DNA from: Durusdinium trenchii
Taxonomy: Eukaryota; Sar; Dinophyceae; Suessiales; Symbiodiniaceae
Assembly (NCBI GenBank): GCA_963970005.1
Contig: CAXAMN010021584.1
Span: 2,245,868 to 2,309,867, forward strand
Direction of reading: 5' to 3'
DNA: 64,000 bases
This document shows positions 60,861-64,000 of the stretch, piece by piece. The position numbers and the translations under genes were made by a program. The notes beneath the pieces were generated by a model, which was not told the origin of the DNA, searched no databases, and worked only from the letters and a program-made list of their open reading frames with translations. Every line of letters starts with the position of its first letter. Position 1 is the first letter of the stretch.

Positions 60861-61460
60861 CTGGGGCAATACCTGCAGTTGCACGGTGGCACCTGGTGAG
60901 TGCACCCGGTGAGTCGCACGGTGGTTGCATTCCCACATGGAGGACAAGGGTCATGAGTCTGAAGGGAAGCCATGGAAAGATCCGATGTGGACTGGGAGAG
61001 GTCTGCGTTGGTTTTTGCTTGGGGACTGGGCTGAACAAAGCACAGAGTTTGGAGTTGACCACCAGATATATCGTGCGTCTTTTGACGATGGATCTATCAT
61101 TGGTGCGTCTTTTGATGGATCCAAACATGCAAATGTTTGAGGAAGTTTGGGCGGTCAACATGTTTTCTGCCATGCATGGGCATGCTGGTCAGAAACATTC
61201 ACCCTCTCTATCATGAGGACGATTCTGGATTCCATGAACGAGGAACCGAAGCCACCTACTACCGCCCAAACATGTGACCCACCTGGTCCCGGTTCGGGCC
61301 GAACCAAAGGAGCCACCAACACGGTACGGTCGCTGGTGGCTCCTCGCTGGGAGATTCTGAGCGCAGGGAATCCGAGAATTACCCGAGCGAGGCAAAAAGA
61401 CCCTTTCTATAATATCTTTGTAGCAAACACCTGAGACTACAAAGAGACTATAGAAAGGAC

Positions 61461-61681
61461 CGCTGGCTTTAGAATGGTCTCTCCTGAGAATGGATTCTGT
61501 ACCCGTACCCAAATATCTTTTTTGGACATGGACCGCTGGCTGGACAGCCAGTGATATATCGACCCCGGTGACCCGCGGGCGTAGAATCCGCCGGCCCCAT
61601 CGTAGAATCCAGTGACTTTTCCTGATAGAACTTCACCGGGGCCATAATACTTCGTGCCCGATGGAAGTGGCCACATTTTGC
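61461..61681 (-). CDS. Minus-strand exon of an orphan protein
   Basis: The acceptor GGCAG|GCAAAATG is followed by 73 open codons: MWPLPSGTKYYGPGEVLSGK, then DGAGGFYARGSPGSIYHW, then KKDIWVRVQNPFSGE. It ends at a GT donor after KPA in phase 0. The glycine/aromatic pattern suggests a small beta-rich domain, but I do not recognise it. Confidence 0.4.
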
Positions 61682-61689
61682 CTGCCGGG

Positions 61690-63065
61690 CCCGAGGATAT
61701 GGGCCAAGGTCACATGGGTGATGGGGTTGCTGGTCGAACGAGTGAAGAACAGAATCATTGCAAAGACTCACATAGCACTCGCTGTCACAGGCACTTCATC
61801 TGCCAAACCTCAGTAGCTTGCCTTAGTGTGCTTCACAACAAATAAGTAACATATTCAACAAACACCTAGAACTTGGGCCTAGAACAAAACTATTCTATCT
61901 GTTGTGTTTGACACAAAAAATAACTTTTCAATTTATTATACATGGACAACGTATAAGTGTCTTCCCAAAACAAGTCATTCAAAGAAGTTATGCTCATATA
62001 CATGTTTAGACTACATGTTCATATGTCTGTTTGGATGCTGGTACAATTGTCACAAACATGGTAGAACATGGTAGAACATTGACATGAAGCCCTGAAGTCG
62101 ACTCTATAGACTGGACATATATCTGCAAACCAATTGGTACCTAGGGCTCAGGTTTCTTGAGTCATGCATTTCATGAAGTTCAGTTTGCTTTGTGGATAGG
62201 GACAATCAGGGGCTGTGTCTCTTGCAGCCAGGGCCAGCCGTGAGTGGGACGTGGTGCAAGCCGAGCCTGAAGTTGATCATTGGATTCCTTGCAGGCTGAG
62301 CCCCAGCAGACCTTGGTGTTCTTCGCGAGAACTCGGTGGCAATAAGAACCCTAGCCAGGGACATGTTGCCTGGTTTTCCATAGGATTGACAGCCAGCCAC
62401 TGAGTATGTACTTGATCATGCATTCACAATTCTCAAACAGTGAGTTTGAATACACGCTTCAGGGCCCGTCCGGGACAAAGAAAACACGATAGTGGCCGGA
62501 CACGCCGAAGGGTTGGGCTTCGTGAGGATGGACATACATAACATACCCTGCGTGATCGTGGCAAGGAGCAGCGAAGGCTTTAAGTACTGGCCAAACTGCC
62601 AATTGATTTCATCATGACACCATCCCATGTAAAAGCTCAACTCTCACACAAGGTATTGAAAGGTTACATTATGTTACATTCATAGTTTGAACCATGGGAG
62701 TCATCAGGAACTAACTGGGAATCCTTTGAATCATGGGGTTCATCATTGGGAAACAATTCGGCTTCGGAGGTGCCACCCTGGTCATTCCATGGTCCTCACC
62801 GTCCCGCTCCGCCCGCCCCAGTCCGACCGTGTCCGATTGCATAAGGGGCATAGGAGGCCACTTCAGTGACCGTCAGTGTGGGGAGCCAAATCCTCAGTGA
62901 CCCGGTTCGATCCGTGCCATTCCGAGCGAAGGCGAAGAGCGGTGGCATCAAAGCTGCTACGACATCTTTATGGAAAAGCGATTGAAAAGGTCCGCAAAAA
63001 ACAAGAAACACCCCAGAAATGCTGCATATCATCTTCGGTCCTTTTGTGTTCAGGAACACAAGGAC
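61690..63065. other. Spacer
   Basis: Open frames near 62210-62400 and 62880-62990 have no support on either strand. I see no repeat or RNA gene. Confidence 0.3.
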
Positions 63066-64000
63066 ATGGGTGCGACCAATTCCCGATCTTCACCCAGTTT
63101 CCACAGCTCAGGCGAGGAAGGGTTGGCCGGTACCACAGGCTTCAAGGGAAGAATGAGTGCTGTTGATCTGCATTTCGAAGCTGGTGGCGAGCTTGTCACG
63201 AGGGGACAACGAATCCAGCAAGGTGCCTGAACATTTAATTCCCAAGTGTAACCAACATGGGTTACCCAGTTACCTCAGCTTAGACATGCCTATATATATA
63301 GAGAGAGAGAGAGAGACTCTTCCTGACACAGTAACCTCTGCGTCTTCCCGAGAGCACCGGGACTACATATCCTTTTAGCTGCAACGTGCAAAGGCTTAAT
63401 TGCTTGTGCAGGCTGTGTTCAATTGGGTAGGGCTCAAGAGTAGGCTACCAGCTACTGGGTCCTTCTGTGAGCCAGAACCTATTGATGCGTTGTCCGAAAC
63501 AACAAAGAAGACCTGAGCAAATTCTTGAACGTCTCTGATGCGGTGGAGCACTCTATTTTGCCGCAGCACAAGAATGTCAAGGAGGTTGTACAGAACCCCA
63601 GAAGGGACGGAGTTGTGAAGGCAGTAAACTCCTGTCCCAGGCTATGAATTTGTGAATCTTTACTCATAAGTTCAGAATCAGAAAGTCTAGACAACAACAA
63701 AACGACAAAAATGATGTGTATATATGTGAGTTTGTCTCAAGAAACTCAAGCATGAGAATCTCTCAAGAAAGAGAATCTCCACAAATGATACGGGTTCACA
63801 CCCAGCGTTCCCCGTTTTGACCAGTCAAACACACGAGGCATTGAGACCAGCGAAGACAGGCTGCATGGGTCGTGCGTTGGACGTTGTGTTCTTTTCAGGC
63901 ACATCCACTTCCCTATGTTGCCTTCAGAATCAGCCCAGGGACACATCACAGTCAAGGGTGGCTTTTTCCATCAGCTGGAAGCACATGATGGCATCATTGC
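63066..64000 (+). CDS. 5' part of a plus-strand gene, cut by the window end
   Basis: ATG 63066 opens MGATNSRSSPSFHSSGEEG, a potential N-myristoylation context (Gly2, Ser6). The exon ends at 63222 (CAGCAAG|GTGCCT) after VDLHFEAGGELVTRGQRIQQ. Coding-like frames follow at about 63460-63640 (EPEPIDALSETTK, then DLSKFLNVSDAVEHSILPQH in another frame, implying one missing base). A last exon at 63899-64000 has acceptor TTTTCAG|G and reads FPMLPSESAQGHITVKGGFF. I do not recognise the product. Confidence 0.4.

Overview
The window looks like nuclear DNA of a dinoflagellate, most likely of the Symbiodiniaceae type. Four observations support this. Genes are split into many short exons. Acceptors are almost always AG followed by G. 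Several introns that keep ph​ase perfectly need GC or GA instead of GT at the donor. Genes lie mostly in one-directional runs with small spacers. Many exons also resemble large dinoflagellate-only protein families that I recognise from memory and could not check. No bacterial operon, rRNA, tRNA or CRISPR array was found.

Layout. Plus strand: an orphan lysine-rich gene (299 to about 5.8 kb); a transposase-like gene (about 7.0-9.8 kb); a long gene carrying a basic Lys/Ala repeat tail and a C5-methyltransferase-like module (15.4-22.2 kb); a GIY-YIG-like gene (22.4-23.3 kb); a coiled-coil orphan gene (23.8-28.5 kb); a second transposase-like gene (29.6-31.75 kb); a second methyltransferase-like gene with a C-terminal membrane anchor (36.5-38.96 kb); weak exons (39-40.7 kb); a Lys/Ser-rich gene (41.8-44.2 kb); and a very long gene with nuclear localisation signals at both ends (45.3-53.1 kb). 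Minus strand: a coiled-coil gene (14.84-10.8 kb), a small locus near 33 kb, and scattered exons from 61.7 down to 53.4 kb. The minus-strand exons are clearly richer in G+C than the plus-strand ones. A plus-strand gene begins at 63.07 kb and runs off the window.

Between about 34.6 and 36.2 kb lies a block of three different tandem repeats interrupted by a 669-base assembly gap. Two related 18-bp arrays lie at 44.6 and 45.0 kb. The rest is introns and spacers with microsatellites.

How the genes fit together. The plus-strand genes look like related lineage-specific, probably mobile-element-derived families: two DDE-transposase-like proteins, two divergent DNA-methyltransferase-like proteins, one GIY-YIG-like protein and a nuclear orphan. 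At least four of them contain one single-base frame break in an otherwise conserved reading frame, so they are either decayed copies or carry assembly errors. Function is inferred from motifs only; exon limits marked 'about' are not fixed by the sequence.
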